Assembly: GCF_009184635.1 (NCBI RefSeq) | Contig: NZ_WELI01000003.1 | Location: forward strand, 682,001 to 746,000 | DNA from: Rudanella paleaurantiibacter | Lineage (GTDB): Bacteria > Bacteroidota > Bacteroidia > Cytophagales > Spirosomataceae | Length of the DNA stretch: 64,000 bases | Reading direction: 5' to 3' | Part shown: positions 51,569 to 61,752 of the stretch, piece by piece | Layout of the letters: every line of letters starts with the position of its first letter | How positions within the stretch are numbered: position 1 is the stretch's first letter | The notes under the pieces: model-generated | The model's database searches: none | The model's input: the letters and a program-made list of their open reading frames with translations, nothing else | What the model was told of the DNA's origin: nothing | Translations under genes and position numbers: made by a program

Positions 51569-54556
51569 CTAGAACCCGATGTTGATACCAAACGTGATAG
51601 TCCGCTGCTGGGGTGGGGTGTAGAAATCGTGTCCCAGCGTCACGTTGGCGTTTTGGTTCGACGTGGCTGAGTACTGTGTGTTCACCTCCGGATCGTAGCC
51701 CGTGTATTTGGTAAACGTGAACAGGTTGAGACCCGACACATACACCCGCGCCGACTGCATCGACACTTTGCGGAGCAATGACGATGGGATGGTGTACCCC
51801 AACGATGCCGTTTTCACGCGCACAAACGTACCATCCTGCACCCAGCGCGACGATACACCCGCCCCGTTGCCCTCGTACAAACGAGCCTGGGGTACCATGG
51901 TAATATCGCCGGGCTTTTGCCAGCGGTTCATCTGATCGACGGTCTGGTTGTCGAAGTAATCGCCATTGACCGACTGGAAGAAACCAGCCACGTTGTACAG
52001 ATCATTGCCAAACACGCCCTGGAGCAGTACGCTCAGGTCGAAGCCCTTGTACGAGAAGTTGTTGGTCAAACCCGCAATGAAATCCGGGTTCGGGTCGCCC
52101 ACTTTCATGTTCGGAGCAGCCGCGTAATTGTTGGTTGGCTTCCCATCGGCTCCTTCGTAGATAGCATCACCCGTTTGCGGATCAGCACCGAGGAACTTCT
52201 TGCCGTAGAAATAGCCCAGGGGCTCGCCCACGGCTACCCGACCCAGAAAACGCGAACCTGGCTCAATTGGCTGACCATTCAACTGCGTTACCTTGTTGCG
52301 GTTTACGGCAATGTTGAAGTTAGTCGACCAGCGGAATGCCTTGGTGGTATTCTGCGACGTAATGCTGAACTCGACACCCCGGTTGCGGAGGCTACCCACG
52401 TTCTGAGCGATGGTCGTGTAGCCACTGATGCCCGGCAGCGGCCGGTTCAGAAGCAGATCGCGCGTGTCTTTATTGTAAAAATCAATCTGACCGTTGATGC
52501 GGTTGCGCAGCAAACCAAACTCAAGCCCTACGTCGAACTGAGCCGTGGTTTCCCAACCCAGCTGGGGGTTAGCCAGTTGCGAAGGGATAATACCCGCCTG
52601 ATCGGCATAGAATACGGCAGAGTACAGCCCGCGTGAGGCAAAGTTGCCAATTTCAGAGTTACCCGTCAGACCGTAGCTGGCCCGCAACTTGAGCAGGCTG
52701 ATGGTCGTATTGTTTTGCAGGAACGACTCTTCGTTGATGATCCAGCCAGCCGATACCGATGGGAACACCCCGTAGCGGTTTTCGGCACCGAAACGGCTGC
52801 TACCGTCGATACGACCCGACACACCCAACAGGTACCGGTCGCGGAAGCGGTAGTTGACCCGCGCAATGTACGACAGAATGCTGTAGCCCGTTTGGGTTGA
52901 GCTACCACCAATAATCCGGGCCGCGCTGGCCAGTTTCGTAAACTGATCGTTGGGGAAACCCCGACCCGTAGCATTCACGTTCTGAATGTCGCTTTCCTGG
53001 TACGTGATACCCGCCAACGCGTCGATGGCGTGGTCGCCGAACGAGTTGTTGTAGTTAAAGGTATTGTTGGTTGTCCAGTTGATGTTGCGCAGCTGGTTCT
53101 GGTAGCCGTAACCTGTGGGGGCACCGTCTTCGGTCCGACGGGTGCGGTAAATTTCCTCCTGCAGGTTCAGCAGGTCATACCCGAATTCAGTGCGGAAGTT
53201 GAGTCCTTTGGCCAAACGTAGCGTTCCGTTCAGGTTACCGAATGAGCGGTAGCTGGTAGCCCGGTTGAAGGCGTCGGTCACTTCGATCAGGGCGTTGTAA
53301 TACAGCGTCCGGCGGTTCAGTTCGCCCGTGGCGGGGTCAAAAGCAGGCTGCAACGGCGGCAGGGCGTTCAACTGTACGGGGTTCGAGAACGCGTTATCGT
53401 CGGCAGTCTTGTTGTTGATCGAACGCGAAATGGCAAAGCTTGCCCCCAGCGACAGACGATCGCTCACCGTGTGGTCGAGATTCAGACGGATGTTGTTCCG
53501 GCCGAAGTCGTTCGCCTTGATCATACCAATCTGCCGGTTGGTAGCCCCACTCAGGTAGAAGCGAGTTTTCTCGCTACCCCCACTCAGGTTAAAGTTAAAC
53601 TGGTTGACCGAACCCTGCCGGAAAGCGGCTTCTGACCAACGCTCGTCGGTAGTCGATGTGATGTCGATGCCCGCACCGTCGAACTCTTCGGCTGGGTCGT
53701 AACCCATGTTGGTAGCAGCCTCGCTGAACAGCTCGATATACTGATCGCGGTTGAGGAACTGACGCAACTTGGTCGCCTTCGTGATACCCGTGTAATAACC
53801 AATGTTTACGTTGGTACGGCCGGCGCGGCCCTTTTTGGTGGTGATAAGCACAACCCCGTTGCTGGCCCGCGAACCGTAGATAGCAGACGCCGAAGCATCT
53901 TTCAGGATATCGATACTCTCAATATCGTTCGGGTCAATATCAGCCAGAGGGCTGTATGGCTCGGTTGTCGAGGTGCTTCCGTCCTGCGACGTAATGGGGA
54001 TACCATCCACTACGTACAGGGGGTCGTTACCCGCCGAGATTGATGCGGCTCCCCGCACCCGGATTTGCAGACCGGCACCCAGTTTACCACTGCTCTGGGT
54101 AACTTGTACACCCGGCGCCCGGCCGGCAAGTGCCTGCTCGAAGGTTTGTACCGGTACGTTGTTCAGGTCGGCCGCTTTGATCGAGGCAATAGAGCCTTTT
54201 ACGTCGCGCGCCTGTTGCGTACCGTAACCAACTACCACCACTTCGTTGAGCGAACGGGCATCGTTCGACAAACGAACGTCGATTTGTGAGCGGGTGCCAA
54301 TCGTAACTTCCTGGCTGGTAGTCCCAACAAAGCTGAACACCAGCGTTGTGCCGGTGTTTGGCACCTGAATGGTGTAGTTACCCTGGGCGTCGGTTTGGGT
54401 GCCCCGCGTCGTGCCTTTCACGAGTACGGTTGCCCCCGGAATCGGAGCGCCATCGGTAGCATCGGTAACTTTTCCGGTTACCCGTCGGTCTTGAGCATAT
54501 GCAGGGCTCTGCGATAGTCCCCACAACGCCAATAAGACAAATAGAAGGTGTCTCAT
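51569..54556 (-). CDS. SusC/RagA TonB-dependent outer-membrane transporter (unit 2)
   Basis: A 995-residue SusC-type barrel. A signal peptide (ending PAYAQ), an N-terminal carboxypeptidase-like domain (VTGKVTDATDGAPIPGATVL), a plug (LNEVVVVGYGTQQARDVKGSI, then LYVVDGIPI and ILKDASASAIYGSRASNGVVLI) and a 22-strand barrel ending TITFGINIGF. It takes up an unknown glycan or peptide with TonB. A minus-strand TAATTTTG (54601-54608) lies 45 nt upstream. Confidence 0.96.
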   Translation of the reverse strand: MRHLLFVLLALWGLSQSPAYAQDRRVTGKVTDATDGAPIPGATVLVKGTTRGTQTDAQGNYTIQVPNTGTTLVFSFVGTTSQEVTIGTRSQIDVRLSNDARSLNEVVVVGYGTQQARDVKGSIASIKAADLNNVPVQTFEQALAGRAPGVQVTQSSGKLGAGLQIRVRGAASISAGNDPLYVVDGIPITSQDGSTSTTEPYSPLADIDPNDIESIDILKDASASAIYGSRASNGVVLITTKKGRAGRTNVNIGYYTGITKATKLRQFLNRDQYIELFSEAATNMGYDPAEEFDGAGIDITSTTDERWSEAAFRQGSVNQFNFNLSGGSEKTRFYLSGATNRQIGMIKANDFGRNNIRLNLDHTVSDRLSLGASFAISRSINNKTADDNAFSNPVQLNALPPLQPAFDPATGELNRRTLYYNALIEVTDAFNRATSYRSFGNLNGTLRLAKGLNFRTEFGYDLLNLQEEIYRTRRTEDGAPTGYGYQNQLRNINWTTNNTFNYNNSFGDHAIDALAGITYQESDIQNVNATGRGFPNDQFTKLASAARIIGGSSTQTGYSILSYIARVNYRFRDRYLLGVSGRIDGSSRFGAENRYGVFPSVSAGWIINEESFLQNNTTISLLKLRASYGLTGNSEIGNFASRGLYSAVFYADQAGIIPSQLANPQLGWETTAQFDVGLEFGLLRNRINGQIDFYNKDTRDLLLNRPLPGISGYTTIAQNVGSLRNRGVEFSITSQNTTKAFRWSTNFNIAVNRNKVTQLNGQPIEPGSRFLGRVAVGEPLGYFYGKKFLGADPQTGDAIYEGADGKPTNNYAAAPNMKVGDPNPDFIAGLTNNFSYKGFDLSVLLQGVFGNDLYNVAGFFQSVNGDYFDNQTVDQMNRWQKPGDITMVPQARLYEGNGAGVSSRWVQDGTFVRVKTASLGYTIPSSLLRKVSMQSARVYVSGLNLFTFTKYTGYDPEVNTQYSATSNQNANVTLGHDFYTPPQQRTITFGINIGF

Positions 54557-55059
54557 GGATAATTAGTTATATTGATTGTTTGTATTTACTTGACAGGTCG
54601 CAAAATTATTTCTTTACCATTTCTTAATACAGATTGTTTGTAAAACTTTATAGACTTTCTGCATTTAAGGCAATTCGTGTAATTCTACTTAAAGCCTGTA
54701 ACTCTCAGAAAAGACACGTCAAATTGAACGTTGTTGCACTTTTTCAGCCATTTCAAGCCACTTTTTCGCTGCTCTACCCGCTTTTGTCCGTTATTTTTCC
54801 AGTCAGTCATTTTTATTAACTTCTTTGAAGCCTTATAGTTAAAGCCGCTTCACTGGTTTGACCTCATTCGACAGCCGACAACATTCTGCTGCAACTTGTT
54901 GAAACGGCCAATGAGTCACCATTCCCCTAATCAATGGTTCGTTCACTGAGGATAATTACACAGATAAACCGTTACCGTTTACAGGCTCAAAGCAAAAGAC
55001 CCTACCGGGCAGCCAGTATGGCCATCCGGTAGGGTCTCGGTAAGCAAATCAGGGGCAGC
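54557..55059. other. AT-rich intergenic region between the two SusCD units
   Basis: 503 bp. The left part is the promoter region of unit 2, with a minus-strand -7 element TAATTTTG at 54601-54608 and no clear -33. The right end is the terminator of unit 1. No gene or repeat was recognised between them; the short plus-strand frame near 54634-54819 has no protein character. Confidence 0.55.
54991..55037 (-). terminator. Terminator of SusCD unit 1
   Basis: A 12-bp perfect stem (AGACCCTACCGG 54997-55008 with its complement at 55026-55037) with TTTTG following on the minus strand, 22 nt past the last gene. Confidence 0.85.
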
Positions 55060-55632
55060 TTACTGCACGATATTCAGGCGATAAAAGAACGGCGAGCTGT
55101 AAAAAGCCCCACCCGTGATGTTTGCCCCGGTATTAGCGGCTGTAAACTGTTTGCCGTTAGTTAGCTTCATCACGGCCGTAATTTCAAACCGATCACCGGC
55201 CGCTACGTCGGCCGCTGTCAGCTTGGTTGCGGTCAGCGCTTCGGTACCGGTCACCGTGATGGTAGCCCGTGGATAGCCGGTAGTGGGGTCTTTGGCGTAG
55301 GCAGAAGCCGGAATCGACCGCAGGGGAGCGTACGTAGTCGTTTTGTTCGCATTGGCCCCTACGCCCACAAACCGGATCGACAAGTCGTACGAGGCAAATA
55401 AGGCGCCCATATCGGGGGTTACGGCCTCAGCCACAAGCTGCATCCGGGTGCCGCCCATGTTGGCTTTGCTGACGCTAAACGTCGATGCAGCAACCGGGAA
55501 CGGGGTCACGGTACGCATATACCCACCCTGTTCCAGACTAAACTCATCAATGCGTTCGATCATCTCGGTCTTGCAGGAGGTGGCCACAACCATCACCAGC
55601 AACATTACCCAAAATGTATGGATGTATTTCAT
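55060..55632 (-). CDS. SusCD-associated lipoprotein of unknown function
   Basis: A 190-residue predicted lipoprotein (signal MKYIHTFWVMLLVMVVATSC, Cys as the lipid site). The mature part is beta-rich and Thr/Ala-rich (VTPFPVAASTFSVSKANMGG, ATITVTGTEALTATKLTAADVAAGDRFEITAVMKL), ending SSPFFYRLNIVQ. Similar proteins in this position serve as surface glycan-binding partners of SusCD; that role is inferred. It lies 36 bp after the SusD gene of unit 1. The ATG at 55632 is chosen over the upstream TTG. Confidence 0.75.
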   Translation of the reverse strand: MKYIHTFWVMLLVMVVATSCKTEMIERIDEFSLEQGGYMRTVTPFPVAASTFSVSKANMGGTRMQLVAEAVTPDMGALFASYDLSIRFVGVGANANKTTTYAPLRSIPASAYAKDPTTGYPRATITVTGTEALTATKLTAADVAAGDRFEITAVMKLTNGKQFTAANTGANITGGAFYSSPFFYRLNIVQ

Positions 55633-55668
55633 GTTCTTTTGATTCAAAGTTTGCGTTTACAGTACGGA

Positions 55669-57315
55669 TTACTTCACAAAACCAGCCGGGTTGTTGTCCC
55701 AGAAAACGGGTACCGTCACGTTCGGCTTCTGCTTGGCGTTTGAGTTCCGGGTAATAAACGAAGTTGGGTAGTAGTATGACCGTACAAACGGACCGGGGTT
55801 AGCTTCCAGCGCCGGTTGCTGATTGGCTGGCTTACCGGTACGCCGGTAAAGGTTGTAAGCCTCAACACCGTTGCCGTACAGGGCCAGCCAGTATTCGGTA
55901 GCAATAATGTTCAGACGGGCATCGTCGGTGGTAGCGGCATCGTAATCAGCCAGTACCTTGTTCACGTAGCGCGTCACCTGATCGGCCCACACAATTTTCT
56001 GGTCGGTTTCGAAGGTGCTGATCTTACCAGCCTCCGTTGAGCCCATCGCCAGAGCCCGCACATCAGCCATCGATTTTTCGATTGCCGAGCGTAACAAGGC
56101 GCGGGGTGAACCCGAGGTTCCGAGCGTCAGAGCCGATTCGGCCAGCATAAAGTCAACAAATGAGCGCATCATGATCGGGTGGATACCCGCGCCACCAGCA
56201 CCGGCACCCAGCGTTACCGGACGCCCCGCGTCGTTGTCGAACGAACCACCGGCTGGATACAAGCCCCAGGCCGTACGGCGCAAACCATCTGGTGGAATAC
56301 CCTCGTTGCTGAGGTGATCGCGGCCCCAGTAACCAATCATGGTGGGCAGACAGAACACATCATTCGGGCCGTAGTGAGCGGGTTTCTGGTTCGTGATGCA
56401 CCGGAGTTCGTTCACGTCGGCCGTGTTGCGGGTTACCTGCCGGTAGAAATAGTACCGGATGCGCGGATCGGGGAATCCTTTGCTGTCGTGCATCACGCCC
56501 ATATATGAGTTCGACTGGTAGTCGCCACCACCCGTGGGCGAGTACTGCCCGGCATAACGCGGGTGGCGCGTGTCGGGGTTGGTCAGGTTCGAGCCAAACT
56601 TGAACGAGAAGTTCTGCGCGGCTGTGCTGATGAGTTTATCACCGGTGATGAGGGCGTTGATAGCCGAGGTAGCCCCCGCCTTATCAATAAGGCGCCGGTT
56701 CAGCAGCATTTTCAGCTTGATGGTGTTAGCCACCCGAATCCAGCTGTCGGGTGTGCCGCCGTAGAACAGATCGCCGGTAGCACCCCCTTTCGACGTGGCG
56801 CTGAAATTCTTGATGGCTTCATCCAGATCAGCGATGGCAGCGGTATAGATGGCCGCTCCGCCGTCGATTTTGGGGTTGAAGTTCTCCGAGTTGAGGGCCT
56901 CCGTGTATGGGATATCGCCGAAGGCATCCACCATGTTAGCCAACGCCGACGCCCGTAGCGTGCGGGCAATACCGGCATGTACAAACAGTTCGCCTTTTTC
57001 GGCCAACGGAATCAGGGCTTTCACGTCATTCAGGAGGCCCGCGTAGGCAGTCGTCCAGGTTCCGTCGTTGCTAATGGGCGTCACGGCGTTGTCGTAAATA
57101 GCCGCGCCCTGATTAAGCATCCGGGTAAGGCGCATACCGGGGTCACTGAGCTGATTGAAGTGCCCGGCATACGTCAACTCAACCTGACTGAGCAGGTAAT
57201 TAATATCGGTGTTTGCGGCCGTTACGGCATTGGGGTTGTCGAGCAGGTCTAGTTCGCAGGAACTAATGAGCACCGTACACAACGCCAGCACAAACAGTTT
57301 TATGGATTTGATCAT
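55669..57315 (-). CDS. SusD-like lipoprotein, SusD-like_2 type (unit 1)
   Basis: A 548-residue lipoprotein (lipobox LISSC) of the shorter-signature SusD-like group, recognised by LDLLDNPNAVTAANTDINYLLSQVELTY at the N-terminus, TLRASALANMVDAFGDIPYTEAL and GDLFYGGTPDSWIRVANTIKLKMLLNRRL. This group pairs with large SusC proteins and often binds peptides or glycans of unknown kind. It lies 54 bp after its SusC gene. ATG 57315 is chosen because the codon at 57324 is TTG. Confidence 0.93.
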   Translation of the reverse strand: MIKSIKLFVLALCTVLISSCELDLLDNPNAVTAANTDINYLLSQVELTYAGHFNQLSDPGMRLTRMLNQGAAIYDNAVTPISNDGTWTTAYAGLLNDVKALIPLAEKGELFVHAGIARTLRASALANMVDAFGDIPYTEALNSENFNPKIDGGAAIYTAAIADLDEAIKNFSATSKGGATGDLFYGGTPDSWIRVANTIKLKMLLNRRLIDKAGATSAINALITGDKLISTAAQNFSFKFGSNLTNPDTRHPRYAGQYSPTGGGDYQSNSYMGVMHDSKGFPDPRIRYYFYRQVTRNTADVNELRCITNQKPAHYGPNDVFCLPTMIGYWGRDHLSNEGIPPDGLRRTAWGLYPAGGSFDNDAGRPVTLGAGAGGAGIHPIMMRSFVDFMLAESALTLGTSGSPRALLRSAIEKSMADVRALAMGSTEAGKISTFETDQKIVWADQVTRYVNKVLADYDAATTDDARLNIIATEYWLALYGNGVEAYNLYRRTGKPANQQPALEANPGPFVRSYYYPTSFITRNSNAKQKPNVTVPVFWDNNPAGFVK

Positions 57316-57369
57316 CGTTTGCAATGATTTTTAAGTCTGTTAATTAGGTCTCTTCCCAAGAGGTATCGG

Positions 57370-60300
57370 TTAGAACGTCAGTTTAAGCGTACCGCCCAAC
57401 CGGCGTGCACTTGGCCCCGTCAGGAACTCGAAACCGAGGCCGTTACCTACCCCCAGACCCAGGTTATCCGTATCGAAGTTGAGGCCCGGAGGGAAGTGCA
57501 GTGCCCGGTACCAGAGGTTGTTACCAGTCAGGGCAACCGAAGCCCCTTTGATACCCAGCTTACCGATAAGCGTTTTGGGCAGCTGGTAAGCCAGCGACAC
57601 TTCCTGCAAACGGATGGTCGATCCATCGTACATACGGCCTTCGTCGCCGAAGAAATAGAGGTTATTGAAGCCTACGTCAGATGCCGTAATCTGAATATCG
57701 TTGGGCTGCCCGTCGGCTTTCACACCGGGGAAAATGTACGTTTGAGCGCGGTCATAGCCATTTTTCAGGCCCGTATCATACGTCAGACCCCGTCCCATCA
57801 GGGCACCGGCCGACGATGAGTACATGGCTCCGCCATGCCGGTACGACCACATCATACTGAACGACAAGCCTTTGTAGCTCAGCTCGTTGATCAGGCTCGT
57901 GGTAAAGGCCGGGTTCGGGTCGCCCAAGACAATTGGGGTAGTGGTGGTTTGCAGATACCCCTGTCCGTCGATCAGGAACTGCCCCTGATCGTTCCGGCGG
58001 TAACCCGTTCCTTTGATGATGTTGAAGGGCTTACCCACCACCGCGAAGTTACCTAAACCGGCAAAACCTGTGATCTGTACTTCCTGTAACGTACCGCCGA
58101 GGTCCATCACGAGTGGTTCGTTGCGGCTGAACACACCGGTTGCATCCCAGCTGAAGGCCCCTCGCCGCACCAGATTAGCCGTCAGGTTCAGTTCGATACC
58201 CTGATTCCGAATCTTACCGATGTTGATGGTAGTTCCGGTAAAGCCCGTAGCGGCATCGAGCGGAGCGTTGGTAATCAGGTTACGCGTAATCCGACGGTAC
58301 AGGGTCAGGTCAACGCTTACCCGGTTGTTGAGGAATTTCCCTTCAGCACCCAACTCGTATTCAGTGTGCAACTCAGGCTTCAGGTTAGGGTTACCCAGGG
58401 TGTTATCGACCGAGTGTGTTTGCACCGGTGCACCGGCGGCATTGAGCCAGCCCCGGGCATTCTGTGCCAGGATGTTACGCGTGTTGTAGGGGCTCGGGAA
58501 ACCAGCCGACGTACCCACACCAGCCCGCAGTTTGAGGAAGTTCATGAACCCCGACGACAGCCCGTTGAAGGCCGTGGTAGGTACGAACGAAATACTGCCC
58601 GAAGGATAGAAAATCCGGCGGTTAGCCTTCTCTACGGTCGAGGTCCAGTCGTTCCGGCCAGCGAAATTCAAAAACAGGTAGTTGTTGAAATCAGCCGTAA
58701 CTTCTCCGAAAACCCCCATCCGGGTTTGTTCTTCGGTCCGGTTAAACGACACGTTATCAATGAAGTTATTGTGCCGGAACAGGTTACGGGCCAGTTGGTT
58801 TTGGCTGTTCATGTTGAACACGCTCAACCGGTCGTTCCGCAGGTTACCGCCCACTTTAGCCGACACACTCAGCTTGTCGGTCAGCGCTTTGCTGTACGAC
58901 AGAATGGCGGTGTTGTCCCAAATGGTATTCTTGAAATTAACGGTGTTGTACAGACCATTTACCAGCTGCACGCCCCCTTTGTTGATCATAAAGTCCTGGG
59001 TCTCGTCGTAGGTATCCAGACCCGTTTTGAACAACAGCGTCAAGTCGTTGCCGAAATCGTAGGTAGCCGTGTTAGAGGCAAAAATCCGGTTTACCACGCC
59101 CGTCGTTTTGTAGTTGGCCAACACCCAGCGGGGGTTCGGAATATCGTTGCCGCTCCGGAAATACACCGAGCTGCCATCTACCGGATTCTCGTAAGGCCAT
59201 CCCATCAGGTCGACCTGCCGGGGCGTGTACATTACGTTGGCCAGTACCGAGGGGAAATCATTGGCGTTGTTACCTGTTCCTGAGCTGAGCGGTGGCGAAA
59301 ACTGATCCGTATTGACAAAGTTGATCGACGTTTGCATGGTGAGCCGCTTGCTCATTTGGGCATTCAGACCCAAGCCGAGGTTTAAGCGCTTCAGGCCATT
59401 CTCTGGAATATAGCCCTGCTCATTGTTATACCCCACCGACACGTTGTAGCTCACCTTTTCCCCACCGCCCGAAATATTCAGACCCGTGTTCGAGATGTTG
59501 CCGGTGCGGAAAAAGTCGCTCACGTTATTAGGGAACACCTGCATAGTGTATGGGCTCACCGAAGCCACATAGGGGGCCATGGCCGCCCGCGTAGCTGCTA
59601 CCGACAAAAACGCGTACGGGTGATTGGTGAGAGCCGTGTTGGTATTCTGCGATGGGTAAATACGGGCTTCATCAAGCGTAGGGCCCCAGTTACTGAAGAA
59701 ATAACCGAGGTTTTGCTGAAAACCACCCACGTAGTCGTTCTGATACTTGGGCAGATGCGCTGTGTTGGTAAAGAACGACTGCGTCACCGTAAATTCGGTT
59801 TTGCGGGCTTTCTTGCTACCGTTCTTAGTTGTCACAAGAATTACCCCGTTCCGGCCCTGATCACCGTAGGTTACCGTAGCCGCCAGGCCTTTCAGTACCG
59901 TGATGTTTTCAATGTTGTTAGGGTCAAGGTCCAAAAACCGGCTCGATGAGGTCTGACCACCGCTGGTAAAACCACCCCGCGTGTTGGTGCTTGAGTTAAA
60001 CGGAACCCCGTCGACCACAAACAAAGGCTGTACCGAACCCGTAATCGACGAATAGCCACGAATGGTAATGTTGGTACCCGTACCCGACACACCCGACGTT
60101 GCCGTGATGTTCACACCCGGTACTTTACCTTGCAGTACCCGACCCACGTCGGCCTGCGGCCGGTCTTCGATTGATTTTTTATCAACGGCATTCACGGCAT
60201 AACCGAGTGCCCGCTTCTCCCGAACAAGACCCTGCGCCGTTACAACCACTTCGCCAAGCTCCTTGCTGTCGGAAACAAGCTTGATATCAATTTTGGTCTG

Positions 60301-60558
60301 ATTACCCACCTCGACTTCCTGCGAGGCCGAGCCCACGAAGCTAAAGACAAGCCGCCCGCCCTTCTGAGGAACACTAATTGAATAATTCCCCGAAGCGTCG
60401 GTATTCGACCCTTTTGTGGAGCCTTTCAAAACGACCGATACCCCCGGCATCGGCGCCCCGTCGTCGGCCGAAATGACCTGACCGGTGACGATTCTCTCCT
60501 GAGCCCAGGCCCAGAGTGAGCATAACACCAGTAGGCTCACCAGTAGAGTTTTCCTCAT
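57370..60558 (-). CDS. SusC/RagA TonB-dependent outer-membrane transporter (unit 1)
   Basis: A 1062-residue SusC-type barrel with signal peptide (MRKTLLVSLLVLCSLWAWAQ), a carboxypeptidase-like domain (VTGQVISADDGAPMPGVSVV), a plug (VVVTAQGLVREKRALGYAVN, VDGVPFNSSTN, TVLKGLAATVTYGDQGRNGV) and a long barrel ending RRLGGTLKLTF. The plug wording GLAATVTYGDQG is that of the SusC group paired with SusD-like_2 proteins. A convincing promoter precedes it. The start at 60558 fits the signal peptide; an upstream frame to 60648 overlaps the promoter. Confidence 0.96.
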   Translation of the reverse strand: MRKTLLVSLLVLCSLWAWAQERIVTGQVISADDGAPMPGVSVVLKGSTKGSNTDASGNYSISVPQKGGRLVFSFVGSASQEVEVGNQTKIDIKLVSDSKELGEVVVTAQGLVREKRALGYAVNAVDKKSIEDRPQADVGRVLQGKVPGVNITATSGVSGTGTNITIRGYSSITGSVQPLFVVDGVPFNSSTNTRGGFTSGGQTSSSRFLDLDPNNIENITVLKGLAATVTYGDQGRNGVILVTTKNGSKKARKTEFTVTQSFFTNTAHLPKYQNDYVGGFQQNLGYFFSNWGPTLDEARIYPSQNTNTALTNHPYAFLSVAATRAAMAPYVASVSPYTMQVFPNNVSDFFRTGNISNTGLNISGGGEKVSYNVSVGYNNEQGYIPENGLKRLNLGLGLNAQMSKRLTMQTSINFVNTDQFSPPLSSGTGNNANDFPSVLANVMYTPRQVDLMGWPYENPVDGSSVYFRSGNDIPNPRWVLANYKTTGVVNRIFASNTATYDFGNDLTLLFKTGLDTYDETQDFMINKGGVQLVNGLYNTVNFKNTIWDNTAILSYSKALTDKLSVSAKVGGNLRNDRLSVFNMNSQNQLARNLFRHNNFIDNVSFNRTEEQTRMGVFGEVTADFNNYLFLNFAGRNDWTSTVEKANRRIFYPSGSISFVPTTAFNGLSSGFMNFLKLRAGVGTSAGFPSPYNTRNILAQNARGWLNAAGAPVQTHSVDNTLGNPNLKPELHTEYELGAEGKFLNNRVSVDLTLYRRITRNLITNAPLDAATGFTGTTINIGKIRNQGIELNLTANLVRRGAFSWDATGVFSRNEPLVMDLGGTLQEVQITGFAGLGNFAVVGKPFNIIKGTGYRRNDQGQFLIDGQGYLQTTTTPIVLGDPNPAFTTSLINELSYKGLSFSMMWSYRHGGAMYSSSAGALMGRGLTYDTGLKNGYDRAQTYIFPGVKADGQPNDIQITASDVGFNNLYFFGDEGRMYDGSTIRLQEVSLAYQLPKTLIGKLGIKGASVALTGNNLWYRALHFPPGLNFDTDNLGLGVGNGLGFEFLTGPSARRLGGTLKLTF

Positions 60559-60896
60559 AAGAACAGTTTGTTTGAGATTGAAGAATACAAGTAGAATTCC
60601 TGCAAAAATAGGAGCAGATACATACAATGCAATATTTTGCCTAATCAAAAAACTTACCTAATTATATTTCATTAAATCAACATTTGCCAAATTTTATTTT
60701 ACTTTATTTACATTATAACCAACAGTTATTAAATTTTCTTATAGTAAAATTACTCATTCTTATAGGTCATAAAAGGCAACAGAAATCTCTCAAAATCGCA
60801 TCATGATTGTACTTTTCCCACAATGAACAACCCTTCATACAGGATTGAGTAAGTAGTCCCACTTCGGACGTTTACTTCGACCTCAGGTACCCCAAC
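60559..60896. other. AT-rich promoter region of SusCD unit 1
   Basis: The region before SusC unit 1 is markedly AT-rich and gene-free. It contains the minus-strand promoter at 60603-60632. A 63-codon minus-strand frame overlapping 60801-60992 runs through the patatin terminator and is not credible as a gene. Confidence 0.55.
60603..60632 (-). promoter_or_regulatory. Sigma-A promoter of SusCD unit 1
   Basis: On the minus strand: TTG (60632-60630), a 19-nt spacer, TATTTTTG (60610-60603), a full match to TTG-N19-TAnnTTTG. It lies about 45 nt before the start codon. Confidence 0.7.
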
Positions 60897-60926
60897 AAAA
60901 AACCCAGCCGGTGAGCTGGGTTTTTC
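60897..60926. terminator. Terminator after the patatin gene
   Basis: An 8-bp GC-rich stem (60901-60908 with 60915-60922) extended by A4/T4 pairs, directly abutting the patatin stop at 60928. It is A/T-flanked on both strands. Confidence 0.88.
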
Positions 60927-60927
60927 G

Positions 60928-61695
60928 TTAGGCCAAAGCCTGCATCTGTTTCTCAATCTGGCGGGCCATTCCTTTGGTATGCTGATAGCCAATTCGGAAC
61001 AATTCGCGGGCTCGTTTTATATCCGACAAGCCGTAATTAGCTAACTCGGGCGGCTCAATCAAGACATTACACTTCGCAAATCGTTCTTTTGTTTTGCTCT
61101 GCACCGCCAGAATCAGGCTCCGCTCAATCACCCCACGCATGGATGTAATTGGCTTAGTCAGCCCAAACGGGTTGCAGTGCGAACCCAGCACAATGTCGAC
61201 CTTGTTTTCGATCAGTTCAACCGGCAGGTTATTCAGCACACCACCGTCTACGTACTGCCGCTTGTTAATCAGCATCGGCTCAAAAATGCCCGGCAAACAG
61301 CAGGACGCCAGTACCGGCCGGATCAGTTCACCCGACTCAAACACGTCCAAATCACCCTCATTCAGATCAACGGCCGCTACGTGCAACGGAATTTGTAAAC
61401 GCTCAAACCGGTCGTGCGGTAAATACTGCCGGTAGAGATCAATGGCGGTGTCAATCCGGAGCAAGCCCATTCGGTTCCAGGCGGGCCGCAGATACTTCGT
61501 AAACGACGATGACTCGACAATTTTAAGGCTCTCCTCGGGAGTGTAGCCGTTGGCAAACAACGCTCCGGCAATAGACCCCGCACTGGTGCCGGCAATCCGA
61601 CTAATGGTAATCCCCTGTTCATTGAGGGCTTTCATAACACCCAGATGGGCGATACCACGGGCTCCCCCACCCGACAAAACCAGACCTATCTCCAT
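60928..61695 (-). CDS. Patatin-like phospholipase
   Basis: A 255-residue serine acyl hydrolase of the patatin/RssA family. The oxyanion GGGARG (9-14), nucleophile S38 in GTSAG and the Asp of YVDGGVLNN (near 150) make a Ser-Asp dyad. There is no signal peptide, so it is cytoplasmic or membrane-associated. The short size fits the bacterial RssA/YchK group. A terminator follows directly. The metallo-hydrolase gene ends 57 bp upstream on the same strand, so the two may be co-transcribed. Confidence 0.92.
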   Translation of the reverse strand: MEIGLVLSGGGARGIAHLGVMKALNEQGITISRIAGTSAGSIAGALFANGYTPEESLKIVESSSFTKYLRPAWNRMGLLRIDTAIDLYRQYLPHDRFERLQIPLHVAAVDLNEGDLDVFESGELIRPVLASCCLPGIFEPMLINKRQYVDGGVLNNLPVELIENKVDIVLGSHCNPFGLTKPITSMRGVIERSLILAVQSKTKERFAKCNVLIEPPELANYGLSDIKRARELFRIGYQHTKGMARQIEKQMQALA

Positions 61696-61752
61696 AAACG
61701 AATCGTACGTGAGTGGTTTGTTGAGCCCAGGCTTTTACACAAGCCCGGTTGC

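Noticed and set aside
58366-59283. A 305-codon + strand frame inside the SusC gene (unit 1)
   Set aside because: It is antisense to conserved SusC barrel sequence, with no recognisable protein features.
60801-60992. A 63-codon minus-strand frame between patatin and SusC
   Set aside because: It overlaps the patatin 3' end and its terminator, and the composition is not protein-like.
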